NCBI GenBank assembly: GCA_028284365.1
Contig: JANQRW010000017.1
Span: 28,786-92,785 of the forward strand
From: Marinicella sp.
Lineage (GTDB): Bacteria; Pseudomonadota; Gammaproteobacteria; Xanthomonadales; Marinicellaceae
Length of the DNA stretch: 64,000 bases
Direction: 5' to 3'
The first letter of the stretch is position 1. Each line of letters starts with the position of its first letter. The notes beneath the pieces are model-generated. The model was not told the DNA's origin. It worked only from the letters and a program-made list of their open reading frames with translations, and ran no database searches. Below, one piece after another: positions 43,793 through 52,180 of the stretch. The translations under genes were made by a program, and so were the position numbers.

Positions 43793-44653
43793 ATGAAAAA
43801 AATCACCAAAGCAGTTTTCCCAGTTGGAGGTATGGGCACGCGATTCTTGCCAGCCACTAAATCAATTCCCAAAGAACTATTACCAATCATTGATAAGCCT
43901 TTGATTCAATATGCAGTAGAAGAAGCGATAGCTGCTGGCATTGAAACTTTGATATTCATTACCAGCGCCAGTAAGCATGCGATCAGCGATCACTTTGATC
44001 CCATGCCTGATTTACGGGCAAAATTCATGGCTCAAAACAAATCACACTTGGTTGAAAAACTGGATACCTTGCCTGTAAAAATTCAGCGTGTTTTTATTCC
44101 GCAGGGTGCGCCATTGGGGCTTGGACATGCGGTTTTACAAGCCGAGGCCATGATTGGGACCGATGAAATGTTTGCTGTTATTTTGGCAGATGACTTTATC
44201 CAGGCTGAAACAAACCCATTACAACGTTTGATAACTGTAGCAGAAACTAACCATTCAGCCACAATCAGCGTGGAAGAAGTGAGTGATGATAGGATATCCA
44301 GTTATGGTGTCATTAAGCCCAGTGAGTGGCAGAGTGACTATACCCGGGTTGTTGATATTATTGAGAAGCCATCTTTAAAAATGGCACCATCAAACTTTGG
44401 TGTCATTGGTCGTTATGTGTTGCCGCAATCAGTTTTTTCAGTACTGAAAGAAACCCAGATGGATAACAACCAAGAATATCAATTAACCGATGCGTTGAAT
44501 GCTTTAATGAACAGCAGTGGCTTGCAAGCGGTGAAATTAGCTGGTCAGCGTTTTGATTGTGGTTCTCAAGAGGGGTTTGTACTGGCAAATTTACATGTGG
44601 CTATGCAAAATCCTGAATTTAAATCACAAATCCAAAACTATTTGTCTAATTGA
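43793..44653 (+). CDS. galU: UTP--glucose-1-phosphate uridylyltransferase
   Basis: A 286-residue nucleotidyltransferase with FPVGGMGTRFLPATKSIPKE, IDKPLIQYAVEEA, ILADDFIQ and EKPSLKMAPSNFGVIGRYVL. It makes UDP-glucose for LPS and exopolysaccharide. It is the last gene of the lapAB-GT4-WbpM-like unit, and its 3' end overlaps the convergent cdd gene by 16 nt. Confidence 0.95.
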   Translation: MKKITKAVFPVGGMGTRFLPATKSIPKELLPIIDKPLIQYAVEEAIAAGIETLIFITSASKHAISDHFDPMPDLRAKFMAQNKSHLVEKLDTLPVKIQRVFIPQGAPLGLGHAVLQAEAMIGTDEMFAVILADDFIQAETNPLQRLITVAETNHSATISVEEVSDDRISSYGVIKPSEWQSDYTRVVDIIEKPSLKMAPSNFGVIGRYVLPQSVFSVLKETQMDNNQEYQLTDALNALMNSSGLQAVKLAGQRFDCGSQEGFVLANLHVAMQNPEFKSQIQNYLSN

Positions 44654-45036
44654 GAGTGATCAAATGCATCAGGCAGCAATGAGCTGATGCTTTGGCAGCT
44701 TAATTGATTGTCGGCAGTTTCCAAATGGACTTGGGTGTCCTTATTGCCATGCTCAAAGATAACTTGACGACATGCGCCACATGGTGGACAGGGTTCTCCA
44801 TTTCTGCCAACAATTAAAATGTGTTCAATGTTTTTGCCGCCGTTGATAATCATTTGTGAAACTGCTGACTGTTCTGCACAACAACCAATGGGATAAGCCG
44901 CATTTTCTATGTTACAACCAGTGTGTATGTGCCCTTTTTCATCAACAATTGCTGCGCCAACTTTAAATTGAGAATAGGGAGCATAAGCCTTTTCTTGCGC
45001 TGCTTTAGCAGCTTTATACAGGGTATCTTGATTCAT
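44638..45036 (-). CDS. cdd: Cytidine deaminase
   Basis: A 132-residue homotetrameric-type cytidine deaminase. HTGCNIENAAYPIGCCAEQS holds the zinc Cys and catalytic Glu, and PCPPCGACRQVIFE the other zinc cysteines. It deaminates cytidine and deoxycytidine in pyrimidine salvage. Its start overlaps the hpt stop by 4 nt. Confidence 0.93.
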   Translation of the reverse strand: MNQDTLYKAAKAAQEKAYAPYSQFKVGAAIVDEKGHIHTGCNIENAAYPIGCCAEQSAVSQMIINGGKNIEHILIVGRNGEPCPPCGACRQVIFEHGNKDTQVHLETADNQLSCQSISSLLPDAFDHSQLDK

Positions 45037-45575
45037 TTTGATTGTGGGATGTAATAAATTTCAGGTAACTGACGTAATTTTTCTTCATAATCCATTCCAT
45101 ATCCAAAAATGAAATGATCTGGAATGTTCATTGCTACATAGTCGGGCTTGTATTGGGCGTAAGTTCTGTCGTGATTTTTGTGGACTAATACCACTGAAGA
45201 AGCGGATAAAGCACCTTTTTCAAGACACCAGGCATGTGCTGCGGCTAGGGTATGGCCTTCATCGTAAATATCATCACACAGTATCACATGAGTATCATGC
45301 ATGTTCACTTCAGGTTGGTACTTCCATACCAGTTGCCCTCCAGATTGGTTTTTCCCGTACCTTGAAAGTTGTAAGTAATCCATTTCCATATCCAGGTTTA
45401 AGCGTGTTGCTAATGCTGAGGCAAAAATCATGCCGCCGTTCATAATGGTAAGAAACACCACCTTCTTTTGAGCGAAATCTTGGTTGATCTCAATCGCTAA
45501 AGCTTCTATTTCACGGTTTATTTTATCTTCTGCAATCAATACTTGACTGTTTGGGGGTAGTATTTTGTTGTACAT
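45033..45575 (-). CDS. hpt: Hypoxanthine/guanine phosphoribosyltransferase
   Basis: A 180-residue purine salvage enzyme with the PRPP-binding motif VILCDDIYDEGHTLAAA, the flexible-loop and base-binding region HKNHDRTYAQYKPDYVAMNI and the C-terminal FIFGYGMDYEEKLRQLP. It overlaps cdd and is divergent from the peroxiredoxin gene. Exact base preference (hypoxanthine or guanine) is not determinable. Confidence 0.88.
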   Translation of the reverse strand: MYNKILPPNSQVLIAEDKINREIEALAIEINQDFAQKKVVFLTIMNGGMIFASALATRLNLDMEMDYLQLSRYGKNQSGGQLVWKYQPEVNMHDTHVILCDDIYDEGHTLAAAHAWCLEKGALSASSVVLVHKNHDRTYAQYKPDYVAMNIPDHFIFGYGMDYEEKLRQLPEIYYIPQSK

Positions 45576-45640
45576 CAGGTTTATGGTTTCTCAATGGTGT
45601 GAAAGTTGGTAGAATATTAGTTTTATTGCATGAGAATAAA

Positions 45641-46591
45641 ATGACTAAAAAAATAGCAACTTTACTCACATTAATTGCTTTTAATTTTATGGCTTTAGCC
45701 AGCAGTATGCAAGGACAGCCTGCACCGGCATTTAACTTGCAGGACCAATCAGGTCAAACGCACCAATTGGCGGATTACCAGGATCAATGGTTGGTGCTTT
45801 ACTTTTATCCAAAGAACGACACAACTGGTTGTACCATTGAAGCCAAGGCCTTTCGTGATAACTACCAAGTCTTAAAAGAAGCCAATGCTGACGTGTTAGG
45901 CGTGTCTTTAGATGACGCAGAATCTCATCAGGCATTTATCAAGAAATATGATTTACCGTTTAACCTTTTGGTTGATGAGAATAAACAAATGTCACGTGAC
46001 TATGGTGTTGATGGCGGAATGGCAATTTTTTCATATGCCAAACGACAAACCTTTATCATTGATCCCAAAGGGATGGTTGCCAAACATTTTGAAAAAGTAG
46101 ATCCAAACACCCATGCTGAAGAGGTCATTGCCGCGCTTAAAGCGTTGCAAAAAGAGAATCAAGTAACTGTGTCTCAAACCGACAACCAAGATTTAGTTCA
46201 AATCACAGAAGTGATTGATGGTGCAGCTGTTTTTGGTGACAAATGGCCCCAAAAACAATTCATCAAAGTTAAGTTAGGAGTGGCACTGCAAGAACCCATA
46301 CAGTACCAAAAAATGAATTTTGTTATCACCGGTAACATCACCCGGGTATGCCAAAAGAAAGGTTGTTGGATGATCCTGACTGATGGTGAGTCATTTGCTC
46401 GTGTGGATTTTAACAACCATTCTTTCTTTATTCCCAAGGATTCAACTGGAAAAGCTGAAGTATATGGACGTTTGGTTAAGAAGGAGTTAACGGAAGAACA
46501 ACGTGCTCATTTTGCCGCGGAGGGTTCTGGTGAGCTTCCTGAGCTCAGCTATGAAATAGTGGCTGACTCTGTGAAGATATCAGCTACTTGA
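45641..46591 (+). CDS. Exported peroxiredoxin (BCP-type) fused to DUF4920
   Basis: A 316-residue protein from the ATG at 45641 (signal peptide MTKKIATLLTLIAFNFMALA). Residues about 30-180 form an AhpC/TSA-Bcp domain with peroxidatic Cys in PKNDTTGCTIEAKAFRDNY. The resolving Cys of E. coli Bcp five residues later is replaced (C-T-I-E-A-K). Residues about 200-312 match DUF4920 (KMNFVITGNITRVCQKKGCW), with a conserved Cys pair. The exported peroxidase-DUF4920 fusion is uncommon and the DUF4920 cysteines may supply resolving or electron-donor function (inference). Confidence 0.8.
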   Translation: MTKKIATLLTLIAFNFMALASSMQGQPAPAFNLQDQSGQTHQLADYQDQWLVLYFYPKNDTTGCTIEAKAFRDNYQVLKEANADVLGVSLDDAESHQAFIKKYDLPFNLLVDENKQMSRDYGVDGGMAIFSYAKRQTFIIDPKGMVAKHFEKVDPNTHAEEVIAALKALQKENQVTVSQTDNQDLVQITEVIDGAAVFGDKWPQKQFIKVKLGVALQEPIQYQKMNFVITGNITRVCQKKGCWMILTDGESFARVDFNNHSFFIPKDSTGKAEVYGRLVKKELTEEQRAHFAAEGSGELPELSYEIVADSVKISAT

Positions 46592-46636
46592 ATTCTGTAT
46601 ATAAGACATAACAATCATTCAAAAGAGATCTAAATA

Positions 46637-48016
46637 GTGGAAGGTGTACTGGGTATATTGCTGTCGTTAGGCTTGTTAATGTTTTTAGCCTATCGAGGCA
46701 TCAGTGTTATTATACTGGCTCCGGTATTGGCCATGTTAGCAGTGGTAATAGCGGGTGAGGGCGGCCAGATGTTGGGTATTTATACCCAAGTATTTATGAC
46801 CAAGATGGGCAGCTTTGCCATCAAATATTTTCCCATATTCTTATTAGGAGCTATCTTTGGTAAGTTGATGGAAGATTCAGGTTCGGCTAAAGTAATTGCT
46901 AAATCGATCATCAGCTCGTTGGGCATCAAACACGCAGCGTTGGCCATTGTTTTGGCTTGTGGTCTACTGACTTATGGTGGCGTTTCAGCTTTTGTGGTGG
47001 CTTTTGCTGTCTACCCATTGGGTGCTGCATTATTCAGAGAAGCAAATTTACCCAAAAGATTCATTCCTGCGGCCATCGCCTTAGGCGCTTTTACTTTCAC
47101 CATGACCTGTTTGCCTGGGACATCGCAGATTCACAACATCATTCCTGTCAGTTATTTCAGCACGGATATGTATGCTGCACCTGTCATTGGTATCTGTGCT
47201 GGTTTAGCAATGATGTTGGGTGGCTTAACTTGGATCAATTACCGCATTGGTTACTACAAAGAAGAAGGTTATGGTGAAAATCACCACAATGAACCAGTAT
47301 TGGTTAAGGAAAAGAGTTTGCCGTCACTGTGGATTGCATTGATGCCTATTATCATCGTGGTGCTGGCAAATTTCGTGTTACAAAAAATGGTGATTCCTGG
47401 GTGGGATACCAGTTACCTGGCTACTGAAAAATTTGGTAATATTGAGGTGGGTAAAGTTAAATCAATCTGGTCAATGATAATGGCGTTGGTATTAGCGATC
47501 ATTACAGTTGTTTCATTGAATTGGTCTAAGTTTGTTGATGTTAATGGCACCATGACCAAAGGCGCTATGGGCTCTATGCTCCCAACCTTTAACACCGCGT
47601 CTGAAGTGGGTTATGGCGGTACCATCGCGTCATTAGGTGCATTTTTGATTGTCAAAGAAGCAGTGATTAATATCTCTCCGGAAAACCCGTTGATTTCTGA
47701 AGTGGTTGCAGTTAACGTGCTGGCTGGAATTACCGGATCAGCATCAGGTGGGCTGACCATTGCATTAGAAGCTTTGGGAACCACTTATGCTCAATTGGCA
47801 GCGCAGTTCAACATCAATCCTGAGTGGATGCACCGTTTGGCCTCAATGGCTTCTGGTGGTTTTGATTCATTACCACATAATGGTGCTGTGATTACCTTAT
47901 TGACGATTTGTGGCTTATCTCATAAACAGTCTTATAAAGACATTTTTATGGTTTCACTGGCCATACCTGTAACTGTTACCGCCATCACGGTGGGTATTTT
48001 GAGTGTATTAATCTAA
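46637..48016 (+). CDS. GntP-family permease
   Basis: A 459-residue membrane protein from a GTG at 46637. About 12 hydrophobic segments and motifs AIFGKLMEDSGSAKVIAKSI and GSASGGLTIALEALGTTYA are typical of GntP/CitMHS-type transporters for gluconate or other organic acids. Its final codon shares one base with the start of the PhyH-family gene, so the substrate may be processed by that oxygenase. Confidence 0.83.
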   Translation: MEGVLGILLSLGLLMFLAYRGISVIILAPVLAMLAVVIAGEGGQMLGIYTQVFMTKMGSFAIKYFPIFLLGAIFGKLMEDSGSAKVIAKSIISSLGIKHAALAIVLACGLLTYGGVSAFVVAFAVYPLGAALFREANLPKRFIPAAIALGAFTFTMTCLPGTSQIHNIIPVSYFSTDMYAAPVIGICAGLAMMLGGLTWINYRIGYYKEEGYGENHHNEPVLVKEKSLPSLWIALMPIIIVVLANFVLQKMVIPGWDTSYLATEKFGNIEVGKVKSIWSMIMALVLAIITVVSLNWSKFVDVNGTMTKGAMGSMLPTFNTASEVGYGGTIASLGAFLIVKEAVINISPENPLISEVVAVNVLAGITGSASGGLTIALEALGTTYAQLAAQFNINPEWMHRLASMASGGFDSLPHNGAVITLLTICGLSHKQSYKDIFMVSLAIPVTVTAITVGILSVLI

Positions 48017-48774
48017 TGCAATTAAACAACAAAGAGCTACAACAATTTCATCAAGACGGTTATTTGATTAGACGTCAGATGATCGATATGGCATTGTTAA
48101 ATGAAATTCGTAATCAGGTTAAAAACCACCTGCAACTCCGATTACCACCTTTTGAACTGGAAGCGGAATTGGGTTACCCAAAAGCTCCCAAATCAGTGGA
48201 TTCTGAGGGTGGTCGAACCATACGTCGTTTGTTGTTGGCTTACAGCCGTGATGTCGTTTTCAGGCAATGGGCTAAAAATAAAGTGGTGAAGTCTATTTTA
48301 CAACAATTGTTTGAATCTGAAGAAATTTGGTTTGTTCAATCGCACCACAATTGCATCATGACCAAACAACCTCAATACTCCAGCCAGACTGGATGGCACC
48401 GGGACATCAGGTATTGGCGTTTTGAAAATGATTTCCTGATTAATTCGTGGTTGGCGATGGGCGAAGAAAATAATGCCAATGGCTGTCTCAAAATACTACC
48501 AGGAACTCATAATTTGGTTGCGACTGAAGACATGGTGGATAAAGATCTGTTTTTAAATGTTAAACACCCTGAAGCTGGAAAGTGCCTTGAGCATTCAATT
48601 GATGTGGAGCTGAATGCCGGTGATGTTTTATTTTTTCATGCAGGGTTATTTCATGCAGCGAGTAACAATGTTACGGAACAAGCCAAATATTCCTTGGTTA
48701 ACTCATATCATGGTGATAAGAATTCACCATTGGTGGACTCAAAGTCTACCACTTACGAAGAAGTACTGATTTAA
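48016..48774 (+). CDS. Phytanoyl-CoA dioxygenase (PhyH) family protein
   Basis: A 252-residue Fe(II)/2-oxoglutarate-dependent oxygenase. The HxD of the metal triad is in GWHRDIRYWRF, the distal His in FFHAGLFHAASNN, and the 2-oxoglutarate Arg/Lys region follows (QAKYSLVNSYHG). The substrate is unknown. It overlaps the permease stop by one base, indicating coupled expression; the pair may import and oxidise an organic acid or related small molecule. Confidence 0.82.
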   Translation: MQLNNKELQQFHQDGYLIRRQMIDMALLNEIRNQVKNHLQLRLPPFELEAELGYPKAPKSVDSEGGRTIRRLLLAYSRDVVFRQWAKNKVVKSILQQLFESEEIWFVQSHHNCIMTKQPQYSSQTGWHRDIRYWRFENDFLINSWLAMGEENNANGCLKILPGTHNLVATEDMVDKDLFLNVKHPEAGKCLEHSIDVELNAGDVLFFHAGLFHAASNNVTEQAKYSLVNSYHGDKNSPLVDSKSTTYEEVLI

Positions 48775-48812
48775 TTATTTTTTGTAAGTAAGTTTTTTAT
48801 TTGGCAGGCAAA

Positions 48813-48841
48813 AAAAGCGGAGCGCTTGGAGCTCCGCTTTT
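48813..48841. terminator. Bidirectional terminator between phyH-like gene and csp
   Basis: Perfect 11-bp stem AAAAGCGGAGC/GCTCCGCTTTT (48813-48823/48831-48841) with A-run on the left and T-run on the right, serving both convergent genes. Confidence 0.9.
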
Positions 48842-48865
48842 GATCGTTACAATGTTGCTTCTGAA

Positions 48866-49081
48866 TTATAAAGCGACAATGTTCTCAGCCTGAGGACCTT
48901 TTTGGCCTTCAGTGATGTTGAATTCAACTTGTTGACCTTCTTGTAAAGTTCTGAAACCGTCTCCTTCTACTTGAATTGCACTGTAATGTGCAAATACATC
49001 TGATCCAGATGCTTGTTGAATGAAACCAAAACCTTTTGACTCGTCAAACCACTTGACGGTACCTGTTACTTTTTCTGACAT
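48866..49081 (-). CDS. Cold-shock protein, CspA family
   Basis: A 71-residue single cold-shock domain. RNP1 is KGFGFIQQ and RNP2 is VFAHYSAI; the protein starts [16 protein letters not shown]. It binds single-stranded nucleic acid as an RNA chaperone. The upstream 49082-49250 stretch is AT-rich and probably forms its long 5' leader; I see no clear riboswitch element in it. Confidence 0.93.
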   Translation of the reverse strand: MSEKVTGTVKWFDESKGFGFIQQASGSDVFAHYSAIQVEGDGFRTLQEGQQVEFNITEGQKGPQAENIVAL

Positions 49082-49315
49082 ATATATACCTAAATAATAA
49101 AAAATAAAAACTGCTTAAGAATCACCAAAAGGTCAACTGGTCAATGAATTATGAATAAAGCTTTGAAAAGGAGAATTCATTTGGGTGAGTCATTAAGCAG
49201 CACGAAGTCTATAGGTATCAAGTGATTAAGTCAAATTAAATCAACAAATTAGGGCATTAAAACCGCATTTTTCTTTAAAAATACCGTTAATGATTGATTT
49301 TGTTGATGATTCCGC

Positions 49316-49461
49316 TAAGGAGAGCCAGTGATCGGCTCGACCAGCGCGTGCACTCGGCTAGGCAGACCATGAAGTGATGGTGGCTTTTACTTTTGTTAGA
49401 AACACTTCGACTGAGCTCAGTGCAACGCAAAAGTAAATGAAAGCGCAAGAACATTCCTTTT
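49316..49461 (+). repeat. Family B repeat copy 7
   Basis: It shows AGCCAGTGATCGGCTCGACC, GGCAGACCATGAAGTGATGG, a hairpin TTTACTTTTG/CAAAAGTAAA (49386-49395/49428-49437) with a longer loop that contains its own GAGCTC palindrome, and the end GCAAGAACATTCCTTTT. It fills the gap between csp and the ETF-QO gene, and ends 5 bp before the ETF-QO stop codon. Confidence 0.78.
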
Positions 49462-49465
49462 TTAT

Positions 49466-51112
49466 CTACATATTTGAGTAATTCGGACCGCCGCCACCTT
49501 CAGGTGTTTTCCAGTTAATGTTTTGTGAGGGATCCTTGATATCACATGTTTTGCAGTGCACACAATTTTGTGCATTGATACGGAATACAGGTTGTTCACC
49601 TTCCTCAATGATTTCATAAACTGCAGCTGGGCAATAACGCTGTGCAGGCTCTGACCACTTTGGCATGTTAACCTTTATTGGTATATCTGGATTGGTTAGC
49701 TTCAAGTGACAGGGCTGGTCTTCTTCGTGATTGGTACTGGATAAAAAAACCGATGAAAGGCGATCAAATGAAACTTCATTATCAGGTCTGGGGTATTCGA
49801 TTGGTTTACAATCAGCTGCGGGTTTTAAACACGCATGATCAGGGGTTTTGTTATTCCAGGTGAAAGGTAGTTTACCAAAGAAAATATTCTGATCGATAAA
49901 AGTGAAGGCTGCTCCAAAGAATGTTCCCAACTTATTTAAGCCAGGTTCAAAGTTCCTGCTTTTATGCAGCTCTTTGTAGATCGATGAATTTTTGATGTTC
50001 TCAGAATAGCTGGTAAGTTCATCAGCGGCTTGTTCACTCAACAATGCTTCTGCTATGCTTTCAGCAGCAATGATGCCGGATTTCAAGGCCGTGTGAGTCC
50101 CTTTGATTTTTGCCGGATTTAAAAAGCCTGCTTCACAGCCCACCATCAAGCCACCAGGGAAAGTAAGTTTAGGCAAGGATTGAAACCCACCTTTATTCAG
50201 GGCTCTGGCACCATAAGAAACTCGCTTGCCGCCTTTGATGATGTTTTTGATGACAGGGTTTTGCTTCCATTGCTGAAATGTCTCAAAGGGACTGAGGTAG
50301 GGGTTTTGATAATTCAAGGCCACCACAAAACCCAATGCCACAGTGCCCTTATCCAGGTGGTATAAAAAACCACCGCCTTCAGTGTGGTTATCCAGCGGCC
50401 AACCTAATGTGTGAACCACTTTACCCGGCTTTGAAAGAGATTCATCAATTTGCCACACTTCTTTTAAACCAATACCGTAATGCTGCGGATCTGCTTCTTT
50501 TTGTAAGTCAAATTCAGCCATTAATTCCTTGCCTAATGAGCCACGACAACCTTCTGCAAAAACAGTTTGCGCTGCTAACAATTCATAGCCAGGTTCAAAG
50601 CTGCCTTTTTCTTTGCCTTCAGCATCAATACCCATATCGCCAGTGATAACACCTTTGACCATACCGGATTCATCATAAATAATTTCTGATGCCGGAAAGC
50701 CAGGAAAAATATTGACCCCCAAATTTTCTGCTTGTTCACCCAGCCAACGACATAAATTACCCAGGGAGATGATGTAATTACCATGATTTCTCATCGGTTT
50801 GGGTATTAAAAAACCTGGTACTTTAATGTCTTTTTCTAAACTGCGGAGGTAATGAAATTCATCATCAGTTACTGCTGTTTTAACAGGCGCGCCTTGCTCC
50901 TTCCAATCAGGAAAAAGCGCTGTCAGTGCATCGGTTTCAATCACTGCACCTGACATGATATGAGCACCAATTTCGGACCCTTTCTCAACCAAAGCAATTT
51001 GCCAATCTTTACCATGTTCCTGTGACAACTGCGCCAATCGACATGCTGTGGCCAATCCAGCAGGGCCGCCACCAACTATAACTACATCAAATTCCATTGA
51101 TTCTCTGTTCAT
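49466..51112 (-). CDS. Electron-transfer flavoprotein-ubiquinone oxidoreductase
   Basis: A 548-residue enzyme that passes electrons from fatty-acid and amino-acid dehydrogenases via ETF to ubiquinone. The FAD motif VVIVGGGPAGLATACRL is at the N-terminus, membrane-associated and quinone regions are central, and the 4Fe-4S ligands are C-terminal (NCVHCKTCDIKDP and GGGGPNY). The ATG at 51112 overlaps the coq7 stop as ATGA and is preferred over an ATG at 51163 inside coq7. Coupling to a ubiquinone biosynthesis gene is functionally coherent. Confidence 0.93.
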   Translation of the reverse strand: MNRESMEFDVVIVGGGPAGLATACRLAQLSQEHGKDWQIALVEKGSEIGAHIMSGAVIETDALTALFPDWKEQGAPVKTAVTDDEFHYLRSLEKDIKVPGFLIPKPMRNHGNYIISLGNLCRWLGEQAENLGVNIFPGFPASEIIYDESGMVKGVITGDMGIDAEGKEKGSFEPGYELLAAQTVFAEGCRGSLGKELMAEFDLQKEADPQHYGIGLKEVWQIDESLSKPGKVVHTLGWPLDNHTEGGGFLYHLDKGTVALGFVVALNYQNPYLSPFETFQQWKQNPVIKNIIKGGKRVSYGARALNKGGFQSLPKLTFPGGLMVGCEAGFLNPAKIKGTHTALKSGIIAAESIAEALLSEQAADELTSYSENIKNSSIYKELHKSRNFEPGLNKLGTFFGAAFTFIDQNIFFGKLPFTWNNKTPDHACLKPAADCKPIEYPRPDNEVSFDRLSSVFLSSTNHEEDQPCHLKLTNPDIPIKVNMPKWSEPAQRYCPAAVYEIIEEGEQPVFRINAQNCVHCKTCDIKDPSQNINWKTPEGGGGPNYSNM

Positions 51113-51750
51113 ATTCTGTAACTCACCATTTTCATAATTTTTGACATGCCAGTCATAACCCATTTGACTGGCTCGGGTAATTCTACGCCACCTGCATCTT
51201 TGGCATCTTGACCGTGGCGAATTTCATCGGCTTGCATTTGTTTTAAAATAGCCAGAGATTTTGCATCCTGGGAGCCAATGTCATCGATGTGCTCTTGTAA
51301 ATGTGACTCAACCTGTCGTTCGGTCTCAATCACAAAACCATAACTGATTTTATCACCAAAAACAGCTGCCAATGAACCGACAGCAAAGGAGTGCAGGTAC
51401 CAAAAAGCATTGGTTTTACTGACCTCAGCACCCAATTCATCCAAGCGGGATTGACACCAGTTCAAGTGATCATGCTCTTCCTGTGCAGCATGTAATAGAT
51501 GTGCTTTGGTGGCTTCATCTCGAGCCATCATGGCTTGGGCGTTGTATAAAGCCTGGGCACAAACTTCACCCGTGTGATTGATGCGCATCAAACCGGCTGT
51601 GTGTTGAGTTTGTTTGGTATTCAATGCTGGGGGCTCTAAATTTTGACCAGGCATGTTTGCATCGTGCTGTGTTTGGTGATGTACCACCTTCAACATGCGA
51701 TCAAATTCCAGCATCATTTTGTTTGTTATTGAATCTGCGGTGTTTCTCAT
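51109..51750 (-). CDS. coq7: 2-polyprenyl-3-methyl-6-methoxy-1,4-benzoquinone monooxygenase
   Basis: A 213-residue di-iron hydroxylase of the Coq7/Clk-1 family. Ligands appear as GLMRINHTGEVCAQALY, QEEHDHLNWCQSRL, ETERQVESHLQEHI and QMQADEIRHGQDAK. It carries out the penultimate hydroxylation in aerobic ubiquinone synthesis (the role of UbiF in enterics). It is translationally coupled to ETF-QO. Confidence 0.95.
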   Translation of the reverse strand: MRNTADSITNKMMLEFDRMLKVVHHQTQHDANMPGQNLEPPALNTKQTQHTAGLMRINHTGEVCAQALYNAQAMMARDEATKAHLLHAAQEEHDHLNWCQSRLDELGAEVSKTNAFWYLHSFAVGSLAAVFGDKISYGFVIETERQVESHLQEHIDDIGSQDAKSLAILKQMQADEIRHGQDAKDAGGVELPEPVKWVMTGMSKIMKMVSYRI

Positions 51751-52180
51751 ATCATTTTAACCAGAAAAAATTTGTGCGAAGCTACATTCATGGAATGCTT
51801 ATTTTATCATTTATCAGTGAAAATAAACTCAATTCTTACTAAAATTACTCATGTGTATAAATTCACGATAATCTGATTGCTTAACATATGAGGTGTTTTT
51901 GTAAGTATTTGAAATTATATTCCTTTCGTCCAAGAGAGCACGTTTTTCTTGCTTGATAAGTTCCGGCCCCTATTAAAGAGTTGACATTTATCAAGATTGA
52001 ATTTTTTATACAAAAGTATTTGTATTTTTCTGTGAAATTAAATTGTTATTTTGTTAACATGCAGCAGTTGTGTGTATGTGTGTAATGGTGCCGTTTTCTT
52101 TATCTATGATTTCGCACTTTCTCAAGCTTTGAGAATCACATCAGTAATAATCCACCCATCTATTTAAAAAAGTATTTTTT
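51751..52180. other. 430-bp intergenic region upstream of the giant RHS gene
   Basis: AT-rich DNA between divergent coq7 and the giant RHS gene. Besides the promoter candidate at 51981-52010 and the leader after it, I see no gene, family A/B repeat or clear terminator. A short GAAAAA-rich segment near coq7 presumably holds that gene's promoter. Confidence 0.5.
51981..52010 (+). promoter_or_regulatory. Probable sigma-70 promoter of the giant RHS gene
   Basis: Perfect -35 TTGACA (51981-51986) and -10-like TTTATA (52005-52010) separated by 18 bp. It implies a 5' leader of about 165 nt before the ATG at 52181. Confidence 0.6.

Noticed and set aside
51113..51163. Extended N-terminus of ETF-QO
   Set aside because: It lies inside coq7 and precedes the FAD motif by too much; ATGA overlap at 51109-51112 is the usual coupling.
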